Assembly: GCA_002862435.1 (NCBI GenBank)
Contig: PKDC01000007.1
Span: 1-64,000 of the forward strand
Source of the DNA: Pseudomonadota bacterium
GTDB taxonomy: Bacteria > Pseudomonadota > Gammaproteobacteria > UBA5335
DNA: 64,000 bases
Direction of reading: 5' to 3'
Part shown: one piece after another, positions 48,035 through 60,453 of the stretch
How the letters are laid out: each line of letters begins with the position of its first letter
How positions within the stretch are numbered: position 1 is the first letter of the stretch
Program-made: the position numbers and the translations under genes
The notes under the pieces: generated by a model
Databases searched by the model: none
What the model was told of the DNA's origin: nothing
What the model saw: only the letters and a program-made list of their open reading frames with translations

Positions 48035-49711
48035 ATGCGCGCATCCGAATTTCACCTCTCCACCACCCGCGAAATCCCCGCTGGCGCCGAAACCGTCAGC
48101 CACCAGCTCATGCTGCGGGCCGGCATGATCCGCCAACTCGCCTCCGGCCTTTACACCTGGCTGCCGTTGGGGTTGCGGGTGCTGCGGCGGGTGGAACAGA
48201 TCGTGCGCGAGGAAATGGATCGCAGCGGCGCGCTGGAACTGCTGATGCCTGTGGTACAGCCTGCCGAACTGTGGCAGGAATCCGGCCGCTGGGAACAATA
48301 CGGGCCCGAGCTGCTGCGCTTTTCCGATCGCCACGAGCGCCCGTTTTGCCTGGGCCCCACCCATGAGGAGGTCATCACCGACCTGTTTCGACGCGAAATC
48401 CGCAGCCATCGCCAACTGCCGGTGAATTTCTACCAGATCCAGACCAAGTTCCGGGACGAGATCCGCCCCCGCTTCGGTGTCATGCGCGCGCGCGAATTCC
48501 TGATGAAGGACGCCTATTCCTTCCACCTCGACAAAGACTGCCTGGACCGCACCTACCAGACCATGCACGCGACCTACACCCGCATTTTTACACGTCTGGG
48601 GCTCAACTTTCGGGCGGTCCATGCCGATTCAGGAAGCATCGGCGGCAGTTTCTCCCATGAGTTCCATGTGCTAGCGGACTCCGGTGAAGACGCCATCGCT
48701 TTCTCCACCCAGGGCAACTATGCCGCCAACGTGGAGTTGGCCGCGGCCCTGCCGCCCGCCGATCCGCGGGCCGCGCCCACATGCCCCATGGCAGAGGCCG
48801 CGCCCGGGACGGCCAGCGGCCCGCGGGTCACAGTGCATTGGATGATGGGACGCGACGGAAACCCGGTCGGCCTGGTGTTGCGCGAGGAGCACAGTTTGAA
48901 CGAGATCAAGGCGGAAAAATTGCCCCAATTGAGCGTGCCGCTGCGGCGCGTCACGCCCGAGGACTGGGCGCGCCTGGGCCAGGGCAATCCGGCAGCAGGG
49001 CTGCCAGGGGCGGACATGGCGCTGATCGTCGATCACGCTGCCGCTGCGCTGGCCGATTTTGTCTGGCTGGGCCATTCGGATGGCTCGGTTTGGGCGGGCG
49101 TGAACTGGGGGCGGGATTTGCCTGAACCGGCGGTGGCCGACCTGCGCAACGTCGTCCCCGGCGACCGCAGCCCGGACGGCGAAGGCACGCTGGAGATCGC
49201 CCGCGGCATCGAAGTGGGCCATATCTTCCAGCTCGGCACCAAGTACAGCGCGGCGCTGAATGCCCAGGTGCTGGACGAGGCCGGACAAAACCGGGTCGTC
49301 ACCATGGGTTGCTATGGCATTGGCGTGTCCCGGGTGGTGGCGGCCGCCATTGAACAGAACCACGACGAGCGCGGCATCCGCTGGCCGCTCGCCCTGGCCC
49401 CGTTCCAGGTGGCCCTGGCGCCGCTGCAGTACACCAAATCCGCCGCCGTACGGGAGGCCACGGACGCCCTGTACGCCGAGTTGCAATCCGTGGGCGTAAC
49501 CGTGTTGCTGGATGACCGCAACCTGCGGCCCGGCGTGATGTTCGCGGATCTGGAATTGATCGGCATTCCCCACCGCATCGTCATCAGCGAGCGCACCCTC
49601 AGCGGCGGTCAGGTCGAGTACCAGGCCCGCCATGAGGAGAACGCTCGTCTGGTGGACCGCGCGGACATCCTGCCCCTACTGCAAAGCGCCCTGAATCCAC
49701 CGGAGAGATAG
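48035..49711 (+). CDS. proS: Proline-tRNA ligase
   Basis: A 558-residue class II synthetase of the bacterial type. Motif 1 is around [20 protein letters not shown], motif 2 around [21 protein letters not shown], motif 3 in [19 protein letters not shown], and the ATP/Pro site [20 protein letters not shown]. The insertion (editing) domain lies between motifs 2 and 3 (about 220-380), and the anticodon-binding domain is C-terminal. AGAGG precedes the ATG. It diverges from ilvB. Confidence 0.97.
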   Translation: MRASEFHLSTTREIPAGAETVSHQLMLRAGMIRQLASGLYTWLPLGLRVLRRVEQIVREEMDRSGALELLMPVVQPAELWQESGRWEQYGPELLRFSDRHERPFCLGPTHEEVITDLFRREIRSHRQLPVNFYQIQTKFRDEIRPRFGVMRAREFLMKDAYSFHLDKDCLDRTYQTMHATYTRIFTRLGLNFRAVHADSGSIGGSFSHEFHVLADSGEDAIAFSTQGNYAANVELAAALPPADPRAAPTCPMAEAAPGTASGPRVTVHWMMGRDGNPVGLVLREEHSLNEIKAEKLPQLSVPLRRVTPEDWARLGQGNPAAGLPGADMALIVDHAAAALADFVWLGHSDGSVWAGVNWGRDLPEPAVADLRNVVPGDRSPDGEGTLEIARGIEVGHIFQLGTKYSAALNAQVLDEAGQNRVVTMGCYGIGVSRVVAAAIEQNHDERGIRWPLALAPFQVALAPLQYTKSAAVREATDALYAELQSVGVTVLLDDRNLRPGVMFADLELIGIPHRIVISERTLSGGQVEYQARHEENARLVDRADILPLLQSALNPPER

Positions 49712-50299
49712 ATGAACCTGCGGCTGCCCCGATTCCTGCGGTTTCTGCCGCTTCTCCTGATACTGCTGGCTGGGATGGCCGCAGCCAGCGCCCAGAGCGA
49801 GGCGCCGGACCCGGAATTGCGGGCGGTACTGATGACAGCCGTCGAGATCAGCGAAAGCTTCGAGGACCGCTATGAGGCCGAGGTGTGGCTGACCGACATG
49901 TCCAACCGGCTGGCCCGCAAGATCCCCGATCCGGTGCAGCGCATCGCCCTGTTGCGCTACGTCCATCGCGAGGCGACCCGGGCGCGATTGGCCCCGGAAC
50001 TGGTGCTGGCGGTGATCGAGGTAGAGAGCAATTTCGATCGCTATGCCATCTCCAGCGCCGGGGCGCTGGGACTGATGCAGGTGATGCCGTTCTGGCTGCA
50101 CGAGATCGCCCGCCCCTCCGACAACCTGTTTCATATGCCCACCAATTTGCGCATGGGCTGCACCATTCTCAAGTTCTACCTCGACAAGGAACGGGGCAAT
50201 CTGACCCGGGCGCTGGCCCGCTACAATGGCAGCCTGGGACGCAACACCTATCCCGATCGGGTCTTGAGCGTACTGGATCGACGCTGGGTCGTGCCTTGA
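49712..50299 (+). CDS. Small lytic transglycosylase (SLT domain)
   Basis: 195 residues. A signal peptide (FLRFLPLLLILLAGMAAASA) is followed by a goose-type lysozyme/SLT domain: LVLAVIEVESNFDRYAISSA holds the catalytic Glu, then GALGLMQVMPFW, and ALARYNGSLGRNTYPDRVL. It cleaves peptidoglycan in the periplasm. The ATG follows the proS TAG with no gap, so the two are co-transcribed; proS-slt adjacency is known in other gammaproteobacteria. There is no lipobox, so it is predicted soluble. Confidence 0.88.
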   Translation: MNLRLPRFLRFLPLLLILLAGMAAASAQSEAPDPELRAVLMTAVEISESFEDRYEAEVWLTDMSNRLARKIPDPVQRIALLRYVHREATRARLAPELVLAVIEVESNFDRYAISSAGALGLMQVMPFWLHEIARPSDNLFHMPTNLRMGCTILKFYLDKERGNLTRALARYNGSLGRNTYPDRVLSVLDRRWVVP

Positions 50300-50584
50300 T
50301 CACAAACAATGAGTGACTCTCCACGTTTCAGGGGTCCCTTCCTCGCCGACCAAATCACTTAAACGCGCTCAATACGCTTGAACAACTCGCTCGTGGATAG
50401 ATGACGAGGCGGATCCTGAATTTCCAGGGCATGCACCCTTTTCCTGTCGCTTTCATAGCTGTGGTTAGCGTTCAACAGGCGTCACGCCCACAGGCCGCAC
50501 GGTCTATTGTTCATGCCATGCCGTCCCCAGAGCCTCACAAGGCATTACAATGTCCGGCCGCTCGCCAGGAAAGAAGCCGGTTCT

Positions 50585-51901
<1,317 letters not shown>

Positions 51902-51946
51902 ACCGAGTTTCTGCATTGGGACAAGTGAGCCCCCATTTGCGCGGAC

Positions 51947-52759
51947 TCAGGGCTTGATGTCCGCTCCCGCCCCGCCATCAGCAAAGCTCAAGGGCGCTTC
52001 ACCATGCTCCACCTCGCGGGCCGCCATCAGGGCGCGCAGCAAGGGGATGGTTAAACGACGCTGGGCGGCCAGCGTTTCCCGGTCCAGGTTGTCCAGAACC
52101 GCAAACAGATGAGCGGGATGACGGGTCTCCCGGGCCAGAAGGTAGCGAGCCACCGCGTCAGTCAGCGTGAATCCACGGCGCCTGGCGCGCATCTGCAGCG
52201 CCGCCAACTTGCCCGCATCATCCAAGGGCGAGAGCGCGTACACCCCTCCCCAGCTCAAGCGAGAAGCAAGATCCGCCAACGCCCATGGATAGCCTGCGGG
52301 GGGCTGAGCGGCTGCGGCCACGAATACGCCGCCACTGTCCTGAATCTCATGGTAAAGCGCCAGGATCACTCGCTCCCACGCACGCTGCCCGGCAATCTGG
52401 TCGATGGCATCGAGCGCCACCACGGCGCCCGGCGGCGCCCATCCCTCCATCAGCGCCGGTTGCCAGTTGGCGTGTTGATCGAGCGGCAGATAGCGTACCG
52501 GCCGGTTCCCCTGGGCCTCACGGCATAGCGCCTTCAGCAAATGACTCTTGCCGCTGCCGGAGGATCCGGCCAGGAACAGGACGCCGCAGGCGCCGGAGCG
52601 GGCGAGCGCCTGCACTGCCGCCAGCGCAATCCTGTTGCCGTTGTGCTCACCGCCCTCGGGCAGATGGAAATTTTCAAACACAGCCTCATCGGTCAACTGG
52701 ACCGGCAAAGGCAATTGTCCACCGGCCGGATGAACGACAGGCTTTCCGGCGCCGCTCAT
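51947..52759 (-). CDS. hda: DnaA regulatory inactivator Hda
   Basis: 270 residues from ATG 52759, which overlaps the DUF2066 stop by 4 bp. The N-terminal clamp-binding motif QLPLPVQL (15-22) tethers it to the DNA polymerase sliding clamp. The AAA+ Walker A is GSSGSGKSH (66-74), with a Walker B-like VVALDAIDQIAG. It stimulates ATP hydrolysis by DnaA to prevent re-initiation. In Pseudomonas hda is in the same place beside DUF2066 and purM. Confidence 0.93.
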   Translation of the reverse strand: MSGAGKPVVHPAGGQLPLPVQLTDEAVFENFHLPEGGEHNGNRIALAAVQALARSGACGVLFLAGSSGSGKSHLLKALCREAQGNRPVRYLPLDQHANWQPALMEGWAPPGAVVALDAIDQIAGQRAWERVILALYHEIQDSGGVFVAAAAQPPAGYPWALADLASRLSWGGVYALSPLDDAGKLAALQMRARRRGFTLTDAVARYLLARETRHPAHLFAVLDNLDRETLAAQRRLTIPLLRALMAAREVEHGEAPLSFADGGAGADIKP

Positions 52760-53781
52760 GGGGCGGCCACCCATTCCAGTTCCAGCCGATCGGAGTCAGG
52801 TAAACCCGCCGCAGGACGACTGCGCATCCGCCCGTTCGCTTCCAGCACGCCAAGCAGGGGTTCAGAGGGCAAAGTGGTGTTCGCTCGCCAGACAAACCCC
52901 GTCGGCCCAGCCTCTTCCAGAAACAACGCGCTCAGCGCCCGTTGGGACTGGAGTTCGGCCGCCACCCGCGCGTAATCCGTATAGCGCGCAATGCCACCCA
53001 CCAGAATGCGCACCAGATGGGACGCCTGTGGCGCCGTCGAGGCTTGAGCAAAACGGCCGCGCAACAGCGCCTCATGGCGTTGCAGCCCCTCGCTGACCAT
53101 TGCGTCCAAGGTCGCTGGGGCCACAGTCCAAGTGGAAATCAGCTGGCCCTCCATGAAGGTCCGAAAAACGGCGCTCCCGCGGCCATCGGGCAAACTCGTG
53201 GCTTCAACCGCCAGCACCGCTTCCACACCGGCGCCCAGCGGACCTGCCGCGAGCCGAGCCGGATCCTCTCCCGGCGCGGAATGAAAACCGGCAGGCGGTA
53301 CACGCAACGGCAATCCCAGCATCCCCGCTTGACGTCTCAGCTCCGCCAATGCCGGATCCGGCGCCCCTTCCGTGACCGCTGGCGCGCCGGAGCCAATCGT
53401 CAACCAAAGCAGGGTCACGGGACGCGGCCCCTTCCACAGCGCGATACCCTGCCGGGCCAGAGCGGCCTCAACGGGCCCCTCGGAAAAACTCACCTCGAAC
53501 AATAACCGCCCTTGTGGATCGCGCTGATAACCGTACCGGCTGACCATCTCCTCGGCCCGCACACCCGACAAGCGCGCACCTGGCCCGGCCAAGCGCCGTA
53601 CCACCTGATCGAGCCCCCGGGTGAACAGGGCAGCACGATCCTCGGGCGCGCCTTCCGGCACCACCAGACGCGCCGCATAAAGATCCGGCAGCGGAATCTG
53701 TGCGTGCGCCGAAAAAGCCAGCAGCAACAGCAGCACATATCCCCACTGCAGGCTGCGCTGCTTCCGTTCCGTCACTGGCAT
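52756..53781 (-). CDS. DUF2066 secreted protein
   Basis: 341 residues. A signal peptide ([15 protein letters not shown], cleavage before QIPLPDLY) is followed by the DUF2066 start [20 protein letters not shown] and [19 protein letters not shown]. Function is unknown; the domain recurs beside hda and purM across gammaproteobacteria. The first half is conserved, and the second, rich in Ala/Gly/Arg, is variable. Divergent from purM across 91 bp. Confidence 0.85.
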   Translation of the reverse strand: MPVTERKQRSLQWGYVLLLLLAFSAHAQIPLPDLYAARLVVPEGAPEDRAALFTRGLDQVVRRLAGPGARLSGVRAEEMVSRYGYQRDPQGRLLFEVSFSEGPVEAALARQGIALWKGPRPVTLLWLTIGSGAPAVTEGAPDPALAELRRQAGMLGLPLRVPPAGFHSAPGEDPARLAAGPLGAGVEAVLAVEATSLPDGRGSAVFRTFMEGQLISTWTVAPATLDAMVSEGLQRHEALLRGRFAQASTAPQASHLVRILVGGIARYTDYARVAAELQSQRALSALFLEEAGPTGFVWRANTTLPSEPLLGVLEANGRMRSRPAAGLPDSDRLELEWVAAP

Positions 53782-53872
53782 TCGATCACCTTTTTTAGCC
53801 GCCCCACCGGGCTGGGGTAAGATACACCATCAATCGCCCCCAACCCTGTCAACCGCCCCTGCAAGGAATCCC

Positions 53873-54919
53873 ATGAGCGGCAAAACGCCCCTGACCTATC
53901 GCGACGCTGGTGTGGACATCGATGCCGGCAACCGTCTGGTGGACCGCATCAAGCCTGCTGCCCAGCGCACCACCCGCCCCGAGGTGCTGGGCGGATTGGG
54001 GGGGTTCGGCGCGTTGTTCGCGCTGCCCGTGGACCGCTACCGGGAGCCGGTTCTGGTCTCGACCACCGACGGGGTGGGCACCAAGCTCAAACTGGCCCTC
54101 GACCTGAACAAGCTCGACACCATCGGCATCGATCTGGTCGCCATGTGTGTCAATGACCTGATCGTGCAAGGGGCCGAACCGCTGCTGTTTTTGGATTATT
54201 ACGCCACGGGCCGGCTCGACGTGGAACGGGCCGCTACTGTGATCGAAGGCATTGCCACGGGCTGCGCCGAAGCCGGCTGCGCCTTGGTAGGCGGCGAGAC
54301 GGCCGAGATGCCTGGGCTTTATGCCGAAGCCGATTTCGATCTGGCCGGGTTTTCCGTCGGCGTCGTGGAACGGGCGAAGATTCTGGATGGCCGCGCCGTC
54401 GCGCCCGGCGATGCAATCCTGGGTCTGTTTTCCTCGGGGCCGCACTCCAACGGTTATTCCCTGATCCGGCGCATCCTCGCCCAGAGCGACGCCGCCCTGG
54501 ATCAACCCTTCGAGGCCACCACCCTGGGCGCGGCGCTGCTCGAACCCACCCGCCTCTATGTGCGTCCCTTGCTGGCGCTGCTCGAGGCCCAACCGGTGCA
54601 TGCCATGGCCCACATCACAGGCGGTGGGCTGGTGGAAAACCTGCCTCGGGTCCTGCCCCCCGGTACGCGCGCCGTGATCGACCCGGGCCGCTGGACCCGG
54701 CCGGCGATCTTCGACTGGCTCCAGGCCCAGGGCGCCGTGCCCGAAGCCGAGATGTGGCGCACCTTCAACTGCGGCATCGGTATGTGCGTCTGCCTGCCCG
54801 CCGACGCAGCGGACGCCGCCCGGGCGCTGCTGAGCGAATGGGGCATGGAAAGCGCGGTGATTGGCCACATCGAAGCCTCCCCGGAGAGCCGACCCACCGT
54901 GACCCTGATCCCGGCATGA
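53873..54919 (+). CDS. purM: Phosphoribosylformylglycinamidine cyclo-ligase (AIR synthetase)
   Basis: 348 residues, usual length. It begins [20 protein letters not shown] and shows [38 protein letters not shown] and [13 protein letters not shown]. It closes FGAM to AIR in purine synthesis. AAGGA precedes ATG 53873. It overlaps purN by 4 bp. Confidence 0.98.
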   Translation: MSGKTPLTYRDAGVDIDAGNRLVDRIKPAAQRTTRPEVLGGLGGFGALFALPVDRYREPVLVSTTDGVGTKLKLALDLNKLDTIGIDLVAMCVNDLIVQGAEPLLFLDYYATGRLDVERAATVIEGIATGCAEAGCALVGGETAEMPGLYAEADFDLAGFSVGVVERAKILDGRAVAPGDAILGLFSSGPHSNGYSLIRRILAQSDAALDQPFEATTLGAALLEPTRLYVRPLLALLEAQPVHAMAHITGGGLVENLPRVLPPGTRAVIDPGRWTRPAIFDWLQAQGAVPEAEMWRTFNCGIGMCVCLPADAADAARALLSEWGMESAVIGHIEASPESRPTVTLIPA

Positions 54920-55575
54920 GTCGAATCCTGCGTGTCGCAGTGCTGATTTCCGGATCCGGCAGCAACCTGCAGGCCCTGCTCGATGCCCGCAGCCGGGAGG
55001 GTTATGCAATCGTCGGCGTGATCAGCAATCGGCCTGAGGCGGCCGGGCTGGCGCGCGCAACCGCGGCGGGCATCCCGGCGGTTGGGGTCGACCATGCCGC
55101 CTTCCCGGATCGCCCCGCTTTTGAGGCTGGGCTGGACACTGCCCTCAGCCAGTTCGCACCGGATTTGATTGCGCTGGCGGGTTTCATGCGGGTGCTCACC
55201 GCCGACTTCGTGGCCCGCCACGAAGGGCGTCTGCTCAACGTGCATCCCTCCTTGTTGCCGGCCTACCGCGGCTTGCGCACCCATGCACGGGCGCTGGCCG
55301 CCGGCGAGCGCTGGCACGGCGCCAGCATCCACTATGTCACGGCCGAGTTGGATGGCGGGCCGGTGGTTTTGCAAGGACGCCTTGCCGTGTGTCCGGAAGA
55401 AATCGAAGAAGCGTTGCGCGCCCGGGTGCAGGCCCTGGAACACCGGATCTATCCCCAGGCGCTGGGCTGGATCGCCCAAGGACGTCTGCGCTGGCAGGAC
55501 CACGGCCCCTGGTTCGATGGCGCGCCCCTGCGCGAGCCATTGTTAAGTGAGGAAGCGGAGACCTGCCCGTCATGA
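54916..55575 (+). CDS. purN: Phosphoribosylglycinamide formyltransferase
   Basis: 219 residues from ATG 54916. It transfers a formyl group from 10-formyl-THF to [21 protein letters not shown] binds the phosphate. The catalytic Asn-His-Asp set is in [20 protein letters not shown] and [30 protein letters not shown] is typical. It overlaps purM and DUF3108 by 4 bp on both sides. Confidence 0.96.
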   Translation: MSRILRVAVLISGSGSNLQALLDARSREGYAIVGVISNRPEAAGLARATAAGIPAVGVDHAAFPDRPAFEAGLDTALSQFAPDLIALAGFMRVLTADFVARHEGRLLNVHPSLLPAYRGLRTHARALAAGERWHGASIHYVTAELDGGPVVLQGRLAVCPEEIEEALRARVQALEHRIYPQALGWIAQGRLRWQDHGPWFDGAPLREPLLSEEAETCPS

Positions 55576-56366
55576 TGAAATCGCAGAGATTCAATCCGGC
55601 GCGGATCGCGAGTCTGATGAGTGCGCTGCTGGCCCTGCTCTGGAGTACGACTGCCCCAGCGGCGGATCCCGTGACCACGGTCAAATCACTTCTTACGCCT
55701 TATGAGGCAACTTATCGCCTGCAACAGGGCCCACTCACCCTGGCACAGGCCACGTTCACGCTGCGCCAAGAAGCCGGCAAGGACGAATGGACCTTGATCT
55801 CCCACACCGAGACGAAAGGTTGGCTGGCGGCCTTGCGCAATGATCGCATCGAAGAAATCAGCCGTTTCCGCCTGGACGGCGACCAACCCGTACCGCTGCA
55901 TTATCAAATGCGTCATCAGGCTGCGAGTGAAACCAAGACCGAGTCGGCCGACTTCAATTGGCCCGCCCACCGCGTCACAGGCGCCGTCAACGGAACCGCG
56001 TTCAGCCTGCCTCTGGAACCCTACACCTACGACCGGCTGAGCCTGCAGATCCTGGTGCGCGCCGCGGCATTCAAGCAGATCAACCCCATTCAGGTGCGCA
56101 TGCTGGAGAAAAACAAGATCAAACCCCTGCGCATGGAAGCAACGCAACAGCTTGAAACATTACGTACCCCGGCAGGCAGTTTTGACACGCTGCGCATCAC
56201 CCAGGTGGACCGCGAGAAGCCCATCACTTTCTGGCTGGCCCCGACAGCAAACTACCTGCCGATCCGCGTGGAACAGGATCGTGGCAGCCTGCATCTGAAG
56301 CTGGAACTGGAATCGCTGAATACAGGCGACGGACTCAGCGCAGCGATCAAGCCTTGGGTAAAGTGA
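55572..56366 (+). CDS. DUF3108 secreted protein
   Basis: 264 residues. A signal peptide ([20 protein letters not shown]) precedes [20 protein letters not shown], the typical DUF3108 beginning, with a beta-rich body ending [19 protein letters not shown]. Function unknown; it regularly follows purN in gammaproteobacteria and may be periplasmic. Its last 20 bp overlap the end of dcd on the opposite strand. Confidence 0.83.
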   Translation: MMKSQRFNPARIASLMSALLALLWSTTAPAADPVTTVKSLLTPYEATYRLQQGPLTLAQATFTLRQEAGKDEWTLISHTETKGWLAALRNDRIEEISRFRLDGDQPVPLHYQMRHQAASETKTESADFNWPAHRVTGAVNGTAFSLPLEPYTYDRLSLQILVRAAAFKQINPIQVRMLEKNKIKPLRMEATQQLETLRTPAGSFDTLRITQVDREKPITFWLAPTANYLPIRVEQDRGSLHLKLELESLNTGDGLSAAIKPWVK

Positions 56367-56913
56367 CGCCGGTCTGGCCCTGATACTTCCCGCCCCGATC
56401 GCGATACGACGTCTCGCACACCTCATCGGATTCGAAGAACAGCATCTGCGCCACGCCTTCATTGGCGTAGATCTTCGCGGGCAGCGGCGTGGTATTGGAA
56501 AACTCCAGCGTCACAAAGCCTTCCCATTCCGGCTCCAGCGGGGTGACGTTGACGATGATGCCGCAGCGGGCATAGGTGCTCTTGCCCAGACAGATCGTGA
56601 GCACACTGCGCGGGATGCGGAAATACTCCACGGTGCGGGCCAGGGCAAAGCTGTTGGGCGGGATGATGCAGACCTCGCCCCTGAAATCGACGAAGCTGCT
56701 GGCGCTGAACTGCTTGGGGTCCACCACCGCCGAATTGATGTTGGTGAAGATCTTGAATTCATCGGCACAGCGCACATCGTAGCCGTAGCTTGAGGTGCCG
56801 TAGGAAATCGCCTTTTCACCCGAACGCTCTTTGACCTGCCCGGCTTCGAATGGCTCGATCATGCCCTGTTCGGTGGCCATGCGGCGGATCCAACGGTCGG
56901 ATTTGATGCTCAT
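56347..56913 (-). CDS. dcd: dCTP deaminase
   Basis: 188 residues of the Pseudomonas-like Dcd type. It converts dCTP to dUTP for thymidylate synthesis. [20 protein letters not shown] starts the protein, [20 protein letters not shown] is the conserved core, [19 protein letters not shown] contains the nucleotide site, and [15 protein letters not shown] the catalytic Glu. AGGAG precedes ATG 56913. It is convergent with and overlaps DUF3108 by 20 bp. Confidence 0.95.
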   Translation of the reverse strand: MSIKSDRWIRRMATEQGMIEPFEAGQVKERSGEKAISYGTSSYGYDVRCADEFKIFTNINSAVVDPKQFSASSFVDFRGEVCIIPPNSFALARTVEYFRIPRSVLTICLGKSTYARCGIIVNVTPLEPEWEGFVTLEFSNTTPLPAKIYANEGVAQMLFFESDEVCETSYRDRGGKYQGQTGVTLPKA

Positions 56914-57326
56914 GCGGGCTCCTGCCTAAGTAAAAAAATGCTGTACCGCAAGCCATCGATCGCCGATGGCAATTGCAACAGACTCAATGGACCGACCCAG
57001 GGGGTAATCACATCTGTTTCATCTGGTCCCCTACCTTGCTTCAAGTCGGAAAAGCGACGCTCCATGGGTCGGCTATTCTGCACGGTCAGGTTTGATCAAG
57101 TGTATCCGAGTAATAAAAACAATCGATTCTAACACTTTGGCTATCCACTTCGATAAATAGACCGCGCCCTTTTGCGGGGGGGAACACCGCCGAACTGTCG
57201 GAATGGGCGGGCCATTTTCGATTCAGGCGAAACGTCCTTCGTTGAGCCGGCTCTGCTCCAAATCCTTGGATATGGACGCTGAAGGCAGGCCACTTGGTGA
57301 CGCCAATGGTGGCCCGTAACAGTTCA
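56914..57326. other. 413-bp intergenic region between dcd and ispG; no gene
   Basis: I find no coding sequence. The dcd promoter should lie near 56940-57000. A nested hairpin, GGCCAC/GTGGCC enclosing TTGG/CCAA (57288-57314), follows the ispG stop by 12 bp on the minus strand and may end its transcript, although no T-run is present. A locally AT-rich patch is at 57100-57160. Confidence 0.45.
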
Positions 57327-58562
57327 TCACATCTTGGCGCGACTGTAGCGTTTGATCACATAGTCATCCACGATGCGCGAGAAATCCGCGGCGATGGTCT
57401 CGCCCTTGAGGGTGACGGTCTTTTCCCCATCCACATACACGGGCGCCACCGGTATTTCCCCGGTGCCGGGCAGGGAGATGCCCACATTGGCATGACGGCT
57501 TTCGCCGGGCCCGTTCACCACGCAGCCCATGACCGCCACTGTCATATTTTCCACGCCGGGATATTGTGCCCGCCAGATCGGCATCTGGTCGCGCAGATGA
57601 CGCTGGATATCCTGGGCCAGTTCCTGGAACACCGTGCTGGTGGTGCGTCCGCAGCCTGGGCAGGCGACGACGCTGGGGGCGAAGGCGCGCAGCCCAAGGC
57701 TTTGCAGGATTTCCTGGGCCACTTCCACTTCCCGGGTGCGGGATTCGCCCGGTTGCGGCGTGAGTGAGATGCGAATGGTGTCTCCAATGCCCTCCTGCAG
57801 CAGGACGGCCAGGGCGGCGGTGGAGGCGACGATGCCCTTGACGCCCATGCCGGCCTCGGTGAGGCCCAGATGCAGGGCGTAAGAACAGCGCTGGGCCAGA
57901 TCCCGATAGACCCGGATCAGATCCTGCACGCCGCTGAGCTTGCAGGAAATGATGATGCGATCCGCGGCAAGCCCCAGCTCCTCGGCCCGCGTGGCGCTGT
58001 CCAGGGCCGAGGCGATCAGCGCCTCATCCATCACCCGGCGCGGATCCCAGGGGTCGGCGCGCTGGGCGTTGGTGTCCATCATGCGCGCCAGCAGGTCCTG
58101 GTCCAGACTGCCCCAGTTCACGCCGATGCGCACGGGTTTGTCATAGCGGCAGGCCAGCTCGATCATCTGGGCAAATTGAGTGTCGCGGCGCTGGCCCTTG
58201 CCCACGTTGCCCGGGTTGATGCGGTATTTGTCCAGGGCCTGTGCGCACTCGGGCACGCTGCTGAGCAGCTTGTGGCCGTTGTAGTGAAAGTCCCCCACCA
58301 GGGGCACATCGAGCCCCATCTGATCCAGCCGTTCGCGGATGCCCGGCACGGCTGCTGCTGCTTCCATCGTGTTGACCGTAATGCGCACCAGTTCCGAGCC
58401 AGCCCGATGCAGTTGGGCGATCTGAACCGCGGTACCGACCTCATCGGCGGTGTCCGTGTTGGTCATGGACTGCACGGCAACAGGGGCCGCGCCGCCCACC
58501 ATCAGGTTGCGGATGCGCACCGCGTGGGTGGCGTGACGGACAATCGGGTCAACAGGGTTCAT
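57327..58562 (-). CDS. ispG: 4-hydroxy-3-methylbut-2-enyl-diphosphate synthase
   Basis: A 411-residue 4Fe-4S enzyme of the MEP isoprenoid route, using flavodoxin or ferredoxin electrons. [20 protein letters not shown] is a signature near the N-terminus, [13 protein letters not shown] the next, and the cluster cysteines are in [16 protein letters not shown] and [10 protein letters not shown]. The C-terminal [13 protein letters not shown] is conserved. It appears monocistronic. Confidence 0.97.
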   Translation of the reverse strand: MNPVDPIVRHATHAVRIRNLMVGGAAPVAVQSMTNTDTADEVGTAVQIAQLHRAGSELVRITVNTMEAAAAVPGIRERLDQMGLDVPLVGDFHYNGHKLLSSVPECAQALDKYRINPGNVGKGQRRDTQFAQMIELACRYDKPVRIGVNWGSLDQDLLARMMDTNAQRADPWDPRRVMDEALIASALDSATRAEELGLAADRIIISCKLSGVQDLIRVYRDLAQRCSYALHLGLTEAGMGVKGIVASTAALAVLLQEGIGDTIRISLTPQPGESRTREVEVAQEILQSLGLRAFAPSVVACPGCGRTTSTVFQELAQDIQRHLRDQMPIWRAQYPGVENMTVAVMGCVVNGPGESRHANVGISLPGTGEIPVAPVYVDGEKTVTLKGETIAADFSRIVDDYVIKRYSRAKM

Positions 58563-58571
58563 AAGCTGATT

Positions 58572-58811
58572 TCAAGTCGCCAATCGTGCGCCCATCATAG
58601 CCCAAGAGCGCAGGGCATCCTTGCAGTACCCATGTCGATGTGAGCCATCGGGACGCAAGCTTCTCTCAAAGGCCCGGCCTGAATCAGTCGACGCGATTGC
58701 GCTGTCTGCCTTGATGAGAGCGGCCCATCGCGCGAAGTCGGTTTCCAGGTCCCACGCCGCAAGGAAGCGATGCCAGACCCGGCTGTTCAGCCAACTCGGC
58801 CTAGGGCCAAG
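58572..58811 (-). pseudogene. Possible coding remnant between ispG and the quinone oxidoreductase
   Basis: A 79-codon stop-free stretch on the minus strand with protein-like composition (SWLNSRVWHRFLAAWDLE and DFARWAALIKADSAIAS). It has no usable start codon in its first two thirds and slightly overlaps the oxidoreductase 3' end in another frame. I recognise no family. It may be the tail of a decayed gene or chance in GC-rich DNA. Nothing else is seen in this 238-bp gap. Confidence 0.2.
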
Positions 58812-59781
58812 TCAGTACCAGCTTGCCCAGATGCCCGCCCGCCTCCATACGCCGATGGGCCTCGGCGGCCTCTGTCATCGGATAGACCTGAGCGATGGGC
58901 AACCGCAACCGCCCGGCCGCAAGATCCGGCAGGATCTGCTGCTCGAAACGACGCGCCAAAGCGATGCGTCGTTCGATGGGTTGGCTGCGCATGGTGAGGG
59001 TGCGGATGCTTTGCCGACGCATCAGCAGTCCGGTCAGGTCGACGGTGTCACGGCCGCCACCCAGCAGCCCGACCACCACCAGACGCCCCTCCTCGCCCAG
59101 CAGGGCCAGGTTCTCCGCCAATCGTCCCCCGCCCCACAGATCGAGCACCACGGCGGCGGCACCTCCCAGGGCTCGACGTGCCTGCACAACCAAGTCGGCG
59201 CTGCCTTCGACCAGGGGGTGGTTCAATCCAAATTCCCGCAAGGCGTCCAGGCGATCGGCGTCGCGCCCGGTACCTACCACCGGATGGCCTGCCGCGTGGG
59301 CGAGCTGGACCGCTGCCATCCCGACGCTGGACGTGGCGATGCGCACTGCCACGCCTTCACCGGGCTGCAGCCCGCCTTCTTCCCACAGCGCTCGGAATGC
59401 GGTCAGAAAAGCCTCGGGGATCGCCGCAGCCTCCGCGTCGGTCAGACGCGGCGGGATCGGCAAGGTTTCCCGCTCCGGCACGGTGATGAACTCGGCGCAG
59501 GCTCCCGCCGCCACCAGCCCCATGACCCGGTCCCCCACCCGCCGCAGGCTGCAGCGAGCACCTACTGCTTCCACTTCACCGGCGTATTCCAGGCCGATGC
59601 GGCGGGGATCCCAACCAGAGGGTGGCGGATAAAATCCGCGGCGCTGCAACAGATCGGCCCGATTTAGCCCGGCCGCCCGCACCCGGACGCGCACATCCTC
59701 CGCCCCAGGTTGCGGCTGATCGACGGTCGCCAGAATGAGGACCTCAGGGCCGCCGGGACGGGCGGCGATCAGGGCTTTCAC
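58801..59781 (-). CDS. Quinone oxidoreductase, PIG3/zeta-crystallin-like MDR family
   Basis: 326 residues from GTG 59781 with GAGG 8 nt upstream. A medium-chain reductase without zinc-ligand cysteines: VRVRAAGLNRADLLQRRGFY is the PIG3-type N-terminal motif, then GLEYAGEVEAVG and the cofactor fold around ATSSVGMAAVQLAHAAGH. The usual GxGxxG loop is altered (SSVG). It probably reduces quinones with NADPH. It lies 16 bp downstream of the MAPEG gene, so the two may be co-transcribed. Confidence 0.87.
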   Translation of the reverse strand: MKALIAARPGGPEVLILATVDQPQPGAEDVRVRVRAAGLNRADLLQRRGFYPPPSGWDPRRIGLEYAGEVEAVGARCSLRRVGDRVMGLVAAGACAEFITVPERETLPIPPRLTDAEAAAIPEAFLTAFRALWEEGGLQPGEGVAVRIATSSVGMAAVQLAHAAGHPVVGTGRDADRLDALREFGLNHPLVEGSADLVVQARRALGGAAAVVLDLWGGGRLAENLALLGEEGRLVVVGLLGGGRDTVDLTGLLMRRQSIRTLTMRSQPIERRIALARRFEQQILPDLAAGRLRLPIAQVYPMTEAAEAHRRMEAGGHLGKLVLTWP

Positions 59782-59797
59782 GAGATCATCCTCGTGG

Positions 59798-60196
59798 TCA
59801 CATGGCGCCGATCAAGGCAACCATGAGCAGCACTTGCCCGAACAGCCCGGCAAAGAAGCTGAGCGTGCGCACAACGGGAATGCCCAGGGTATAGACCGTG
59901 TAATGGATCAGTCGGGCAAAAAAATAGAGTGCCGCCCCAAAAGCCGTTACCCCTGAATTGGCGCCGACCAATTCCACCATCAGCACCAGTGGCGCGAAGA
60001 TCACCAGGTTTTCCACGGCGTTGGCGTGTGCGCGCATGGCCCGTCGCGCCCAGTCGGACTCCGGCAGGTCATCCTTGCGGGGATTGCCCATGGCGCCGAA
60101 CAGGCCACGCACCTTGATCCGATTGAGCACGTAGGGAAAAAAGAAAAAAGCCGTCATGATGACGGTCCAGGTCAGCCAATTCAGTTCTGCCGACAT
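59798..60196 (-). CDS. MAPEG family membrane protein
   Basis: 132 residues from ATG 60196 with AAGGAG 8 nt upstream. Four hydrophobic helices. The conserved MAPEG pattern is ARRAMRAHANAVENLVIFAP (E and N in helix 2, and NRIKVRG before it), then ALYFFARLIHYTVYTLGIP. The MAPEG superfamily includes microsomal glutathione transferases; bacterial members of this small type are largely uncharacterised. Confidence 0.88.
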   Translation of the reverse strand: MSAELNWLTWTVIMTAFFFFPYVLNRIKVRGLFGAMGNPRKDDLPESDWARRAMRAHANAVENLVIFAPLVLMVELVGANSGVTAFGAALYFFARLIHYTVYTLGIPVVRTLSFFAGLFGQVLLMVALIGAM

Positions 60197-60359
60197 GATG
60201 CACACTCCTTATGGTGATGGTGTCGGTCGTGAAACGCGGTCCGAAGCCGGCCGTTGAACATAAACTGCGCCCCACCGCCCCGCAAGGTTTGGGCGAGGAT
60301 TCTGGTATCGACCTCAGGGCAAGGCGCCCGATCGAACCCGGAGAATGCCCGCCTCAGTC

Positions 60360-60384
60360 AAAAAAACGGGGGGCAATGCCCCCC
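60360..60384 (-). terminator. Intrinsic terminator of etfB-etfA
   Basis: On the minus strand GGGGGGC, loop ATT, GCCCCCC, one G and then seven Ts. It lies 70 bp after the etfA stop, and is a strong rho-independent terminator. Confidence 0.88.
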
Positions 60385-60453
60385 ATACGCAGATCCAGTA
60401 ACAAACCCGCCGGGCAATCGCGTGACAGCGGCGCCCGGCCAGGCGAATCGGCT

